DNA from: Diabrotica undecimpunctata
Taxonomy: Eukaryota; Arthropoda; Insecta; Coleoptera; Chrysomelidae
Assembly (NCBI RefSeq): GCF_040954645.1
Contig: NC_092803.1
Location: 124,701,961-124,765,960 of the forward strand
DNA length: 64,000 nucleotides
Direction: 5' to 3'
A program made the position numbers and the translations under genes. Shown here piece by piece: positions 33,261 through 45,026 of the stretch (its first letter is position 1; each line of letters begins with the position of its first letter). The notes beneath the pieces are model-generated. The model saw nothing but the letters and a program-made list of their open reading frames with translations, searched no databases and was not told the DNA's origin.

Positions 33261-34510
33261 TCCAGGGTAATAAGGATTTTCTCGTGACACTCAATAATCC
33301 AGGTAGCCGACAACTTTTTTAGTTATTGTAGACCTATAAGAAGAAAACCTATCTGTTTCCTGCCTAAAGTTCGGAGCCGTTTTTTAATGATTAACAATTT
33401 AATGCAAAAAAACGCGATTTTTTCTATTTTTTGCACTCAATTAGAAAGCTAAACAATATTTGTTAAAAACTTTTAGGAAACTTAAACTTTAAACTTTAGA
33501 GTTTCACCCAAAGTTGGGTATTGGGGTACTTAACAAACCCTCAAAATTTGGGACCGATATATTAATTAGTTTAAAAGCTATTGTATTTGTTTATCTCAGA
33601 GACCTTTTTTTTTACGATAACAACATAGATAGAAAATAATAAAGATAGGGTAATTCTGTGGGTGACAAATGAAAGCAAAAGACTTATACTATCAATATGC
33701 ATTAAAAAAAAATAAAAGAATAATTTATTATAGTCAAAAATCCTGATGTCAAATTTTTGAAATTATGTAGTTTATAAACATTTAGAATAACTTTAAAAAC
33801 ATTGTCCCTAGAAAAAATCTTTTTTTTACATTCGAAAAGCTAGTATTTTCACCCGAATTTTCAAACAAAAAAAAAATTTGGCCTAGGTTAATTTGGGCCA
33901 AAGTTAGCCATGTTTTTTTGTTAATTTACAGCTAATTTGATTATAATAATTATTATTGACGCCATTGAGGAACCTTATTGACGCCATGTTAAAGAATGGA
34001 ATTTGTATTTTTTGTTAAAAAATTTGAACAAAAATTGTACCTTTACAGTAGAACCCACAAACTACATGATACTTTAAGAACCCACAAATCCATGGCGTTT
34101 AAATACCGAACAAACAATTTTAAACTAACAAAATTTTCTATATCTCCGGATCTACTCAATGGATTTTGATCACTCTTGTTTTAATTTGTATGTAATTTCT
34201 ACGTACATTACAAATATGTAATTTGTTTATATATTAATTAATTAATAAATGGTCTAGTTTGTTTAAACAATTCGTGAAAAAATAATTTTCTTCCAAAAAT
34301 CTATTTTTTTAATACCTAGTATCATTAATAATCATAGAAAAAATAGCGTTTTTTGCATTAAATTTTTAATAATTAAAAAACGGCTACAAATTCAAGGCAG
34401 AAAACAAGTAGGTTTTCTTCCTATAATGTCTACAATAACTTAAAAATTTGTCAGCGACCTGGATTATTGAGTGTCACGAATATGGTCTATTTTTTGCTTA
34501 TTTCCCCGGA
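33261..34510. mobile_element. Non-autonomous element with about 175-bp inverted repeats
   Basis: The left arm (33261 to about 33435) and right arm (about 34335-34510) are inverted copies. They share GTGACACTCAATAATCCAGG, AGTTATTGTAGAC, AGAAAACCTA, and GCCGTTTTTTAAT followed by a poly-A-rich stretch. The outermost bases are TCCAGGGTAATAAG on the left and the complement of TCCGGGGAAATAAG on the right. The interior (about 900 bp) is AT-rich without a reading frame. The target duplication is unclear and the superfamily unknown. Confidence 0.75.
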
Positions 34511-34639
34511 TTATATATTTGATTAACATCTGGTCTCGCTGGTTTTGCATATTGCTATGATAGCAGTATCATCGGTAAATGTTGCAACTGTATTATTTTC
34601 TAGAACAATAATATAACACGTATACAAAAGGTAAAGACA
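34511..34639. other. Short non-coding spacer
   Basis: Lies between the inverted-repeat element and an RT fragment. Nothing recognised. Confidence 0.3.
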
Positions 34640-35790
34640 CTTCTTTGTGGCAGCCCTGCTGTAATTTCTTTCAGTTCCGTGTATGTATCTTCCTGTTTAA
34701 TTCTGAAATATCTTTCCAAGTATTTGAGAGTATCGTTTTGGTAAATATAGTCTTAGTCTATTCTTTATATGGCGTCTTTGCCATACTTTATCATATACCT
34801 GAGTCACATCCTAAATTGTCCATCATATTATCCTTTATGATCCATGTTTCACATCCATATAGTAAGACAGTATATTTACATGTAACAAATTAAATCCTTA
34901 GTTGTAAATTTTTGAAATAATTACTCAGTATACATCCAAGTTTCATAAATGCTCCTCATAAATCTCCTAAGACATGGTGTAGACCCATAAGACATTGCTC
35001 CGCAAGCCTTGTAAAACACTACACCATGTTTCTCATGGTTCTATTAAATGTAGTAACATTCATTCTAATATTTAATTTTCTGGTTGCCTTTTCCAAGGCA
35101 ACATTAAGAGGAGACACGCCAGAGCCTCCCCCTGGGAAAGCATGTAGAGTTTTCTCCTTCAATTCTAACGCACGAGCATACGTTTTGCATTGTTAGTTGG
35201 GTCAACTTAACCAACTTCGGTGTGATCCCACACAAAGTCTATCATTGCATTATATAATGCAGTTATTTTAACACTGTCATAGGCTCCTTTGAAGTCGACA
35301 AAGAGATAGTGTGTATCTATGTTATATTCTAGTGACTGTTCTAGAATCTGCCCATGTGCTTGAATTTGATGTATAGTTGATTTTGCAGCAGTAAATCCGC
35401 ATTGATATTGACTAACAATATTCTTTGTAAAATGTTTAAGTCTTTCAAACAATACATTGCCGAAGATTTTATACGCAGATGCTAACAGAGTAATGTCTCT
35501 ATAGATCTTACAATTCAGTTGATCGCCATTTTTATGCAACGCCTATTATTTCTTTTAGCCACTCTTCTGGTACCAATTCATTCTGCCATATAAGTACTAT
35601 TAGTTTATGGATTACTGCAAAAAGTTGATCACCACCTTTTTTATACAATTCCCAACAGATTTATTCAATTCCTGGGGCTCTATTGTCGTTGATTTTAAGG
35701 CGGCATTTGACACTTCTATTATTGTTGGGTTTTCACTGTGTAGTTGACGATGTAGATTTTGTTGATTGTCTATGTTGGAACCTCCTTCAA
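34640..35790 (-). pseudogene. RT retrotransposon fragment (endonuclease-RT type)
   Basis: Reading on the minus strand from about 35780: AALKINDNRAPGIE, LIWQNELVPEEWLKEIIGV, then the frame 35539-35207 with ITLLASAYKIFGNVLFERLK, QYQCGFTAAKSTIHQIQ and HYLFVDFKGAYDSVKITALY (palm A). Further down are PGGGSGVSPLNVALEKA (palm B-type block, about 35125) and VLLYGCETWI (about 34860). Stops and frameshifts abound. The 5' end stops at the edge of a TA microsatellite and the 3' tail is not resolved. Confidence 0.8.
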
Positions 35791-35803
35791 TATCGTGTAT
35801 ATA

Positions 35804-35808
<5 letters not shown>

Positions 35809-35872
<64 letters not shown>
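35809..35872. repeat. (TA)n microsatellite
   Basis: About 32 AT units directly at the 5' boundary of the minus-strand RT fragment. Confidence 0.9.
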
Positions 35873-35876
<4 letters not shown>

Positions 35877-36330
35877 AAGAGTAAGAAAAAGAAGTACTTG
35901 TGACTCGTTTGGAAAAAATATAAAACTGTTTTGGATCGGTTGGAGTCAAAAAAAGGGGCTATTTGTTAACTATTTTTTAATCGAGCTTTCAATTGTGTTT
36001 ACAATTATTATCAAGAGCTGCTAAAAAATACAAAATATCTTACAAAGTTGAACTAGAAAGAAAAATTTAGCCTCAATGTCATAAATACCAACTTAAAATT
36101 TTTATTTTTGACAATTATATTGCCAAAAATAAAATTTTGTATAAAAATTCTTTTTTGTTTAGTAACAAAAAAGAAGATGATTTATTCACCATTGATAGAT
36201 GCCTGAAAAAATGTAACAAATACATGGAAAATTAAATCAAAATGTGATATTTTACTGGTTTCATATATAAACTACATAGAAATAATATAATTATAAATTT
36301 TGCTTAGATTTTGAATTTCTGACCTTTTGT
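35873..36330. other. Gene-free stretch
   Basis: AT-rich with no supported gene. It could belong to the Penelope-like fragment that follows. Confidence 0.35.
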
Positions 36331-36480
36331 TTAAATTGTGGGATCTAGTCTTTCACCCATTCTAAGTAGCTATGTCATGGATGATGTTATCAGTGATTGT
36401 ATCAACAATTGCACTTTTTTCATTCCTTTTATTAAAAGATGTGTAGATGATTTAGTTTTGGCACTTCCTACTTATTCCAC
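36331..36480 (+). pseudogene. Penelope-like RT fragment
   Basis: MGSSLSPILSSYVMDDVISD followed by FFIPFIKRCVDDLVLALPT is the Penelope-type palm: the M-G-S-x-L-S-P block, then the R-Y-V-D-D box (here RCVDD). It is distinct from the GIY-YIG-side copies at 57-60 kb. Only about 45 residues remain before the similarity is lost. Confidence 0.75.
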
Positions 36481-36599
36481 TGGAATAAGCTTGACCGTTC
36501 AACTGGGCCCGGACTACCTCCTTCTAATTCTTTTAACTCTTTTTTTGAAATTAATAATTTCAAAATAATACTCATTATTTTGTCTAATTACTTATTTAG

Positions 36600-36883
36600 T
36601 TGTCAAAACATATACATTATTACCTAAAGAAGTGAAAGTGGTTCAATTTAGAAATTACATAGTAAATAATAAATATTTGATGATGAAAACTGATGCACAT
36701 ATTCTACCCGCGATTTGGGCTTCAAGTACTAATTTTATAAATCGCACTATTAATAGACGTAAATCCTTTTATTTTAAGTTCATGAATGTTTTTATTCGCC
36801 ACATCTCAACATTTTCCATTTCAGAATATTTATCATCAAACTGTAATTCTACGTTAAAAGCCAATTTGTCAGTAAAAAAGTAA
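36600..36883 (+). pseudogene. Mutator-like (MULE) transposase C-terminal fragment
   Basis: One open frame reads LPKEVKVVQFRNYIVNNKYL, then HILPAIWASSTNFINRTINR and FYFKFMNVFIRHISTFSISE. The spacing of NYI...PAIWA......RT.N...SF..KF...F..H follows the C-terminal block of MULE-family transposases (RTNN.CESFH.K.N). No catalytic core or termini are present. It is old and truncated. Confidence 0.55.
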
Positions 36884-38559
36884 CAAAAAAAAAACAAAAG
36901 AAAATATAAGACATAAAAAAATGAATTCGGCAATACTGTGACCTCAAAATATCTTGTTATACATACCTGTATGTACCTTTGCTAAGTTGTGAATTAATTA
37001 TTTAATAAATAATATTACTCTGGTATACTCCTATTATTCTAATTACACCATAACCGCACTGAATAGAAGACCTCCCGCTCGCTTTATTGTATAGACCCAA
37101 GATTTTTCACTACAGGGGGTGGGTGTCCGGTTGTAAGTAGGTAAAAAGCCCAACTTTAGTACAAGATGACGTTTAGACTATTCTTCGTGAATAAATTTTG
37201 CTTTTGTAAAGAAAGATATTTTTGAAATAGATATCACACTGAATTTTACCGTTAGCACATTATTATTTGTTGAAAAGTACCTTTCAGTATTCGGAACAAA
37301 AACGACACTTAAAGATAGGAAATAATTTAGAGATAAAGTACAATATTCATAAGTATATATAATTTTAATTTAATTAAAAGAGCTCGCCATTTTTGTCGCC
37401 CTTTTAATAATCAGTGAAAACGAGACCAACGAAAAATCACGATCCCTCGGGACGTCTATTTATATTTTCATATCTCCTGATACATATTACGCATTATTTT
37501 CCTGCTTTTCACGGGTCCAAAGTAAAATCCCAGGTGCATGAAAGCCAATTTTGGATTTACATTTCGAATGAAAATGGTAAACCTAATCCAATAGTGACCT
37601 CACGCTCCGTATGATGTATAAAATATATGGGTTTATTTGGGATTAAATAGAGAAAGGTTTTACGCATTTCAAAATATTTTGCAGCGATGTAAATTTTAGT
37701 ATAAGCTAATAAACCAATGTTTTTTATATCGAGGATATATAATTATATGTTTATATTAGCATATAACTAAAATAAACATATTTAAAATAATAGAGCTTTA
37801 TTAATCGATAAAATATATTAAAGGAAACGAGTAAAATGCTTAGAATAAAATGTAAAAAGTTCATAATATAGGTTGTACAAAATATTTTATATCTACTGTC
37901 ATACTCGTTTCAGAGGATGTGAAGTTAAATAAATTGAAACTACTAAGAGGTATATGGAAGATTGCTTTTGTGTCTAAATCTGTAATATAACTGAATCAAA
38001 TTTTATAATTATTTTGCTTTAAGAGTCAGCATTATAAAGTGATACTATGGGCGGTCAGAAAGCAGCCCCGAGATAAAATTTACCATTATATTGGTAAAGT
38101 ATTGTATGTAGATACGTACCACATAATTGCTTTACGCTTTAAAGTTAAATTAAAGTGTTAAGAAATGACAATGATGGTTATGAATTATTAACAGTAAGGA
38201 GAACAAGGTAAACATGAAGGACCTATGCCGGTATTGAATTTAAGACAAGTGCAAACTGGTTATAAAAATGGAGAAGGTTATAGTGCAAAGAATACGAAAA
38301 ATAAAGAAGACAGAATAGGTGATGGAACAAAGCGGTTGATGGAAAAAAACGCACAAAGAAGGTGTAAAGGAAGATTTAAGGGTCTGTAATGAAAACAAGG
38401 TAGAAAAAATAATAGAAAAGAACCGAGGTCTGAAATACTTAAGATCAAACTTAGGAAAGTCTATAATAATCTCATTGCAGGATAAACATTGAAAAGAAAT
38501 AAGAGAAAAGAACGAAATCCTAAAAGTTACTTAAACATTTAACCGTGATTTATATTCCT
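36884..38559. other. Gene-free stretch
   Basis: No gene. 37380-37620 is less AT-rich, with a 66-codon open frame lacking motifs; it may be conserved non-coding DNA. 38200-38560 contains Lys/Glu-rich pieces likely to belong to the pre-RT part of the retrotransposon that follows. Confidence 0.4.
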
Positions 38560-40055
38560 CAAACAACAACCCAGATAACACTGCAAAGGAAGATCTTAAG
38601 AGAAAGATAACGAATATTAACTAAGAAATACTCCCAAATATAGAATCCTTCGAAATAAAATAAGCTGTGGCACAACTAAAGAACAATAAGGCTCCAGGCC
38701 AAGATGGAATACTTGTAAAAATGTTGAAGGAGGGAAGTAAAATTATTCTCAAAGAATTGAAAAATTTTTTCAACGAATGTCTTTACAGATGAGAAGTCCC
38801 AGATAATTGGAATTAGAGTTTAAAAATACTTCTCTTCAAATAGGGAGACAAGGGAGATCTGAAGAACTATAGGCCAATCTCCCTGCTGTTCCAAATGTAC
38901 AAACTGTTTATGAGAGTAATAACTTGTTACAGTCAGAACGTTAATAGAGAAAGCTAATGAATATCACTTGAACTTATACATTGGCTTCGTTGATTATGAA
39001 AAGGCATTCGACTCCATAGAACTTTGGGCAATAGAGAGGGCTATGAAGAACTGCAGGATAGACTCCCGATAAAGAATGCTTATACATAATATTTACAAGA
39101 AAGCTACAATGAAAATACAAATAGATCCGAAAACCAAAGCTATACCAATCAACAGAGGAGTTCACCAGGGAGATGTTATCTCACCAAAGCTATTTACACT
39201 TGGAGTGGAAGACGTGTTCAAAGACATTAACTGGGCAGATAAAGGAATAAATGTCAATGAAAGAAAACGGAGTCAAAATGGACTCATTTGAGATACGCTG
39301 ATGACATTGTAATATTCGCTACAAGTTTCGAAGAACTACAGACCATGATGACGCAACTATTACAAGCTTCGGAAAAAGAAGGTCTTAAGATGAACTCTTG
39401 GAAAAACAAAAATTATGATAAACACGCCGAACATTAGAGAAATAACGTTGAACGACATAAATTTAGAGACAGTAAGCAAATACATCTACCTGGGACAGAT
39501 AATAAAAGTTAACAAAGAAAATCAAACTGCCGAAATTACCAGAAGAATAAGGTTATCATGCGGAGGATTTGGAAAACTGAGTTTTGATCTTGAAAAGTAC
39601 TAAAATAGAGCAATATTTGCAAACCAGAATTTACGATCAGTGTATCCTTCCTATACTCACATATGGTTCACAGACGTGGACAGTCACCAAGTCTAATATG
39701 GATAAAATAGTAAAAGCACAAAGAGCGACGGTTAGATCAATGCTCGGGGTGAGACTTATAGATAAACAAATGGATTAGAAGCAAAACCAAAGTAAAAGAC
39801 GGAGGAGAACATGCTCCCAAATAAAAAAAAAGAGCTTCGCAGGACACAATGCCCGACTAAAGGATACAAGATAGAACCACCAAATACAACATTGAAGACC
39901 ATGGTTAGGTAAGAGAAGCAGAGGAAGACCCTAAATGAGATGGGCTGATGACATTAAGAATACCGGAGGACACAACTGGAAGCAAGTGGCGCAAAACAGA
40001 AAACACTGTATTGATGTCCAAAGTTAGATTACTTAAGGCTGAAGAAATAGAAGAA
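38560..40055 (+). pseudogene. RT retrotransposon, RT to 3' end
   Basis: In order: VAQLKNNKAPGQDGI (38665-38710), [19 protein letters not shown] (38855-38910), GFVDYEKAFDSIE-like palm A (38985-39020), KAIPINRGVHQGDVISPKLF (39140-39200), RYADDIVIFATSFEELQTMM (39290-39350), ETVSKYIYLGQIIKVN (39465-39510), YDQCILPILTYGSQTWT (39630-39690), then the decayed tail FAGHNARLKD and KRSRGRP with MRWADDIK (39910-39955). The copy ends in GAA-rich sequence near 40050. About six frameshifts and stops. The catalytic YADD is kept. Confidence 0.85.
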
Positions 40056-40985
40056 GTTAATTAAACTAAAAATATATATTCCACACTTACCATTTACTTA
40101 AAACAAGTTACAGAATTTAAACGTTCTTCAACAACTATACAAAACAAGGTCTTAGATTGTATAAGAGATATGTAGGGAGATAATTTAAAGTGAAATAAAA
40201 CAGTCCTTATTTGTTGTTGCTGTTGTCTGCCTAATGGCAGACGATATAACAGACATTTGGTATAAAATTAAAAGGGTAGTAACCTGGAAATGGAACTTGC
40301 GTACATTTTGTCAGAAAAATACATTGCATAATGAATACCTGATTATACAAAACAAACATTTTGTCTAAATTAATTGCAGTTTTCTTGAAATGGCAGATAT
40401 GCACTAAGTTTTAGTTAAGAATAATAATCATGGAAATATTTATTGTGGCAACCTTTTTCTTCATTTTGTAGTTAAACGAATGTTAAGAGACTGGTATTGC
40501 GGAAGTATTCTAATAAAAATTTACCTGACATATATTATGAGGGTAATACCTGCTGAATTACGGGAATATAATATGAAAGCGTGAAGAACGGTTGAAGAAC
40601 AGTTACTTTACCTCTTCCATGTAACAGCAGCTTAATAATTACTTCCGCAAGATCGTTCCAAACTACGACCTTTTGTGATTGGATTGTAGAAGAAAATAGT
40701 CGGGACCTAAACTTTATAAAAAATATTTTATGTACCAATCAAGAAACGTACAAAAAACGAAAAAATTGCATCACCATCAAAATAATTTTAAAGTAAACGT
40801 TTTGGCTGAAATTGTCAGTAATTATTTTATAGGGCTAGTATTTCTTCCCAATAATTTAAACAAAAAACATTCATTTACATATCATTTTTACCACACTATG
40901 TGTCTTTCTACTTAGAAGATGTATCATTAGCAATCAGACAAAGTATGTGGTTTTTGTAGGCTAATGCTACATGCCAGACAAGGAG
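40056..40985. other. Gene-free stretch
   Basis: AT-rich; short frames only. A small perfect hairpin GTCTGCCTAATGGCAGAC is at 40225-40242. Confidence 0.4.
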
Positions 40986-41312
40986 CATTAACGTTAGAGT
41001 GACAAGGTTATGGCATTTTTATTTCAACAATATTCAGCAAGTTTTATAGGAAGAGGGCCGATGAACCAATTGAATAAACACCACGCAGCCCAGATCTTAA
41101 TCCAATGGATTTTTGTTTTTAGGGAGTAATAAAAAAGATTATGTATATTCCATGTAAATAAATAGTACAATTAGGAAACCAAACTTTCGAAGCTGCGAAT
41201 GCATTTCGATAGAGAGATTTTATTTTTCAAAATATTAGGTGTTCATTATTAAAACAAAGTAGAGCCTGTATACAGAAAGGGGGCGGTCATTTTAAATACG
41301 TTTAAAATTAAA
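40986..41312 (+). pseudogene. Mariner-superfamily transposase C-terminal fragment
   Basis: RSPDLNPMDFCF near 41090-41125 (third catalytic Asp box) leads to VIKKIMYIPCK, FEAANAFR and RDFIFQNIRCSLLKQSRACI, then QKGGGHFKYV. It has the same general layout as the DD41D element at 3.8 kb but is a different family. Preceding text (ARQGALTLE) may be the second Asp region. Stops are present. Confidence 0.7.
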
Positions 41313-42315
41313 TAAATATCTTTTCTGTTTCTAATTGGAAGTGGAAGTTAATATTGGTGAAAATTTATTATTGTATTAAAAAAAGTGGCTATATGAAGAG
41401 GCTTCTAAATTTATGATTTTACAATCAAATACTAAAAATGACAAAATATTATGACGCCTCGTCCTTAAAGCATAATATACTAGAAAAATCTCGGGAAAAT
41501 TAAGAAATATAGCATATATTTATACAAGCTATAAAAACAGCAAATGTTTCAATACTTTCATTTAATTGGCAATAGGATCGCATTCTAACACATAATATAG
41601 ATTCAAAAAATTTAAACCGTATTGGAGCAATATTAAAAATTTAGTTTAATTTTTAGCTTAGCATCCCGTAACTGGTGCACTTTTGTATAGGTAGGCCAAA
41701 TCAACTTATTTTCATCCATACAAATCGTAGTACAATTTATGACGAATATTTTTGTCACCCTATATATATGAAGAAACAAGAAGTCAGGTAACTTCCTATC
41801 GATGGTCATATAGGTGAACTGCGAATCCAAGCTTACCGAAAGCTATTCGAATATGTTAGGAATCACCTTATATTCCGACAACATATCTACAGTTTACCCT
41901 TGCAAAACACCATAATCTCCACTCTACATAGAGTAAAGACGTTAAAATTAAAGTAGACTACAATTGAATTTCTTTTCAGTTTAAGTTCTACCATTCTCTT
42001 GTATGTATTGCGAGTTTTACCTATCGTTAGGGAGACTTGTGAGAAATGGAGTTGAACTGAAATACTATATATCTATATATTCTATTAAAGTTTAAACATC
42101 TTTACTCTATATAAAGAGTGCAAATGATGATGTTTTGGAAAACTGAACTGTAGATGTCTGGTCGAAATAAAATTTTTCCTAACATCGTCCAATAGCTTTT
42201 AATAAGCTTAAATTCTCATGGTATATGTACATGTTAAACGTAAATCATAGATTTACAATTAACACGTACATCAATACAAAAAATGAAAATAAAGTTATTT
42301 TCCAGTATATGTACA
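41313..42315. other. Gene-free stretch
   Basis: AT-rich; nothing supported. Confidence 0.4.
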
Positions 42316-42713
42316 ACAATTTTCAGGATAGCTTCATAAGACCTCGACCCCCAAATATCTCTTGGGATACTTTCTCTACCGGGTGTTTTTTCTCTCCAGC
42401 TTATCCAAAAGTGGTTATTTTGAAGTGATGTATCAAATTTATTAATAACGTATTGCTGTTTAATGAATACAAAAGTCGACTTCGTGAAATATCCGAAAAA
42501 AATCTTGTCCGACAAAAATTTTGGTTCCATAAGGGAGTCCACCAAACTAAACAAAAAAAACAACTTCAAAAAATTTAGTAATGACAAGCTGATTTTCTCT
42601 ATATCGTTCAAAAATAACGTGAAAAATACTATTTTTACATTGTCCGACAAAATGTACTCGCCGATTTTTCCGTCCGACAGTGAAAATCGGCTTTTCCACG
42701 AGTCGGTGGAAAT
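42316..42713 (+). repeat. Left inverted-repeat arm of the PIN element
   Basis: Inverted match to 45027-45427. Landmarks are CTTCATAAGACCTCGACCCC, CTTTTTCTCTCCAGCTTATC-like, GTATTGCTGTTTAATGAATA, GAAATATCCGAAAAAAATCT and TTTTGGTTCCATAAGGGAGT. It contains three GTCCGAC motifs (42507, 42642, 42672). Confidence 0.9.
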
Positions 42714-42905
42714 TTATTAATAACCGTCGGACAAAAAAAAATTAGGTTTGTGAAAGATTTACTTACTAAATGGAATATGTGTCCGACAAATATAATGCAC
42801 CCAAATTGCAGTCCGACAAAAAATAGCAATTTTTTTATTTATTTAATCTATATAAATTTCAGATGTCACGCAACGCTTAAATTTTATTAATAACCGTCGG
42901 ACTAA
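42507..42905. repeat. Cluster of GTCCGACAAA motifs
   Basis: GTCCGAC or its complement GTCGGAC occurs at 42507, 42642, 42672, 42726, 42781, 42811 and 42897, usually followed by AAA. More copies sit in the right half (45105, 45244; decayed ones at 44765 and 44797). The CG-containing motif is strongly over-represented for such AT-rich DNA and probably marks protein-binding sites. Confidence 0.75.
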
Positions 42906-43153
42906 GTACAAAGTTCATTTTTTAGATAATTATTTAATGTTTAATACTATTGGCGGACAAATCAAATGGAGCGAGAGCGCCCCATAAATAAATCAGTTAT
43001 TTTTCGCGTAAAATGCAAACATTTGCATTTATTAAATCTCGTTATTGAGAATAATGCGTATAACAAGGATTACTGGTATTTACTATTAAATACTTACTGT
43101 ATTTGATATTTTATACTATATTTTGTGTGAATATTAAAAAAATTTGTAAAAAT

Positions 43154-43215
<62 letters not shown>

Positions 43216-43221
43216 TATATA

Positions 43222-43295
<74 letters not shown>
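43154..43295. repeat. (TA)n microsatellite, 140 bp, interrupted
   Basis: The longest TA tract of the window, with a few AAA/TTT and C interruptions. It lies just past the 3' end of the PIN-like gene within the element. Confidence 0.9.
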
Positions 43296-43299
<4 letters not shown>

Positions 43300-43349
43300 C
43301 ATTATGTACGTATACAATAAATAATAATTAAATAATTAAACTTGTTTTG

Positions 43350-44619
43350 TCATTCTTTTTCAGAACTGTTATTTAACTCTTCATCACTTGAACTAATAAT
43401 GTCTTCATCGTTCTCTTCATTTTGACTTTCCGTATCTGAAATAATAATAGATTATAATTTTTTACAAGTACTATATTTCAAATATAAATAACCAGCCTAA
43501 AATAGTATTACCTGATATATTTGAAGATATATCATCAAATGTAGGACACTGGGGGCCATCAAACCAATGGTGGTAATATTTTTCTTCTATCAGTGTCCAT
43601 CCACAGGTTTTAAATTTGTTGGTGATCTTAAATGTGCATTCCACCACACACTGCATATATAAATTGTTCTTTTAATTTGTTGCAATAGCTATTCTTTAGA
43701 TGGAGGCATACTTGATGCATCGAGACCTCTTAACTGAGCTTTTATTACCATTTCATCGTGATTTTTCTTTCCAAAAGCCTTCTCGAGGAGCTCAATTCGC
43801 CCAATGTTGACGTCTTTGCTTTTTAAGGAATAAACTTTACAACTAAATTTTTAAATGACTTTAAATGTTGGGTTTGAAGTATTCATTTCAGATGGAGGGA
43901 TTCTTAAAAGATCCAGGAAGGCTACCTGGTATCTCTTGTTTTTCTTCAAAATATCAAATGGTTTCTTCTTTCCTTTTCTATAAAATGCAGGGTTATAATC
44001 ATTGCCAGTAAATACATGACATGCTATTAGAGCTCGTGTCATTTGCTCTCCATAATTTTGATAAATATCATTGATATTAAAATATTCCTTTTTTTTTGTT
44101 GGTTGACATATCTATAATTACTTCCACATTAGATTTTAAAAATTCCATATTGGATAACATAATTATAGCAATGTCAGAATCGGTACAACGAACTGTCACT
44201 CGGTAGTTCGTGTTCATCTGGCAAATATGGTGTACAATCTTTGTATCTGCTTCTTCATGTCTACAAGACGAATTATAATCTACAGATCCCTTCATTCGCT
44301 TGTTGAAAACTTTATACACGTAACAATTATCGTAATTCAATCTTAATATTTTTCCTTCACATACTTCAGTAAATTCGTCGTTGCACCAGTCTTCAATGAG
44401 AAATGCCACAAACTTTTCTTTAAAATTTCTATTTTTTAATAATTTGCCAAAATCTGTTGAGCGCATATTTTTTCTTGTGACATCATACTGAATATTACTC
44501 TCTTCTCCTATCGACTGATGTTTGTGGTCTTTAATAGTTGATGAGTTGTGTTTGTTAAATATGAACTTCTTTTCGTTCAAAGAGTAGAAATTTAAAAATG
44601 TATTTAGAAGTTGCTGCAT
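43350..44619 (-). pseudogene. PIN/FEN-like nuclease-domain gene of the HEEADT family, two exons
   Basis: Exon 1 runs from about 44619 to 43512, a 76-bp intron spans 43511-43436 (GTAATA donor, TTATTTCAG acceptor), and exon 2 runs 43435-43350. Joining them keeps phase (TCAG|AT makes Ser-Asp) and gives an acidic tail SDTESQNEENDED...SSEKE. Motifs in order: CRHEEADTKIVHHI (about 44275), VRCTDSDIAIIML (about 44185), ALIACHVFTGNDYNPAFY with RKGKKKPFD (about 44030-43950), LDLLRIPP, MPPSKE.LLQQIKRTIY, and CGWTLIEEKYYHHWF (about 43600). The E-x-D, D-x-D and G-x-D residues match the acidic pocket of FEN1/PIN nucleases. The overall order matches a widespread, uncharacterised animal protein family (HALTGCD-type). 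Frameshift at a nine-T run (44089-44097), stops near 43851 and 43690, and another shift near 43660. The N-terminal third of the family seems absent. Confidence 0.7.
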
Positions 44620-45026
44620 ACTTTTGAGGTAATCTTGTTAAAGTATGTAGCAAGTAAAATCCATCATAAATAGTAATATCGAAGATATTAATAAATAAAA
44701 ATGCAAGTTTTTCAATTAAAAAAAAATTATATAAACAATTTCAGCGAAGGGTACAACGAAACGTGTCCGATTGACAAATCGGAATAAGATTCTTGTCCGT
44801 CAATTCTACATTTGTATACTACGAGATTTTATAAAACAGCTTTAAAAAAATCAGTTTGTTATTTATAAATAGGATATATCTACAATTTTAATGCTCACAA
44901 ATTGTACAAAAAAGTAATCTCGACTGTATATTTTTTTAATTATTAGATAAAAGGCCATACTTTTTTGTCGTACAATTTATTCATTAAGTTGTACTCTTCA
45001 TTTAAAAACTAAAAATCATAAAAAAA

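Noticed and set aside
37414..37614. 66-codon plus-strand frame in a less AT-rich block
   Set aside because: No motif, no splice signals and no similarity I recognise; not enough to call a gene.
42234..42650. 138-codon minus-strand open frame
   Set aside because: It lies in the inverted-repeat arm of the PIN element and the matching right-arm copy does not preserve it as coding sequence; it is an open frame by composition.
43103..43324. Ile-Tyr repeat frame
   Set aside because: TA microsatellite.
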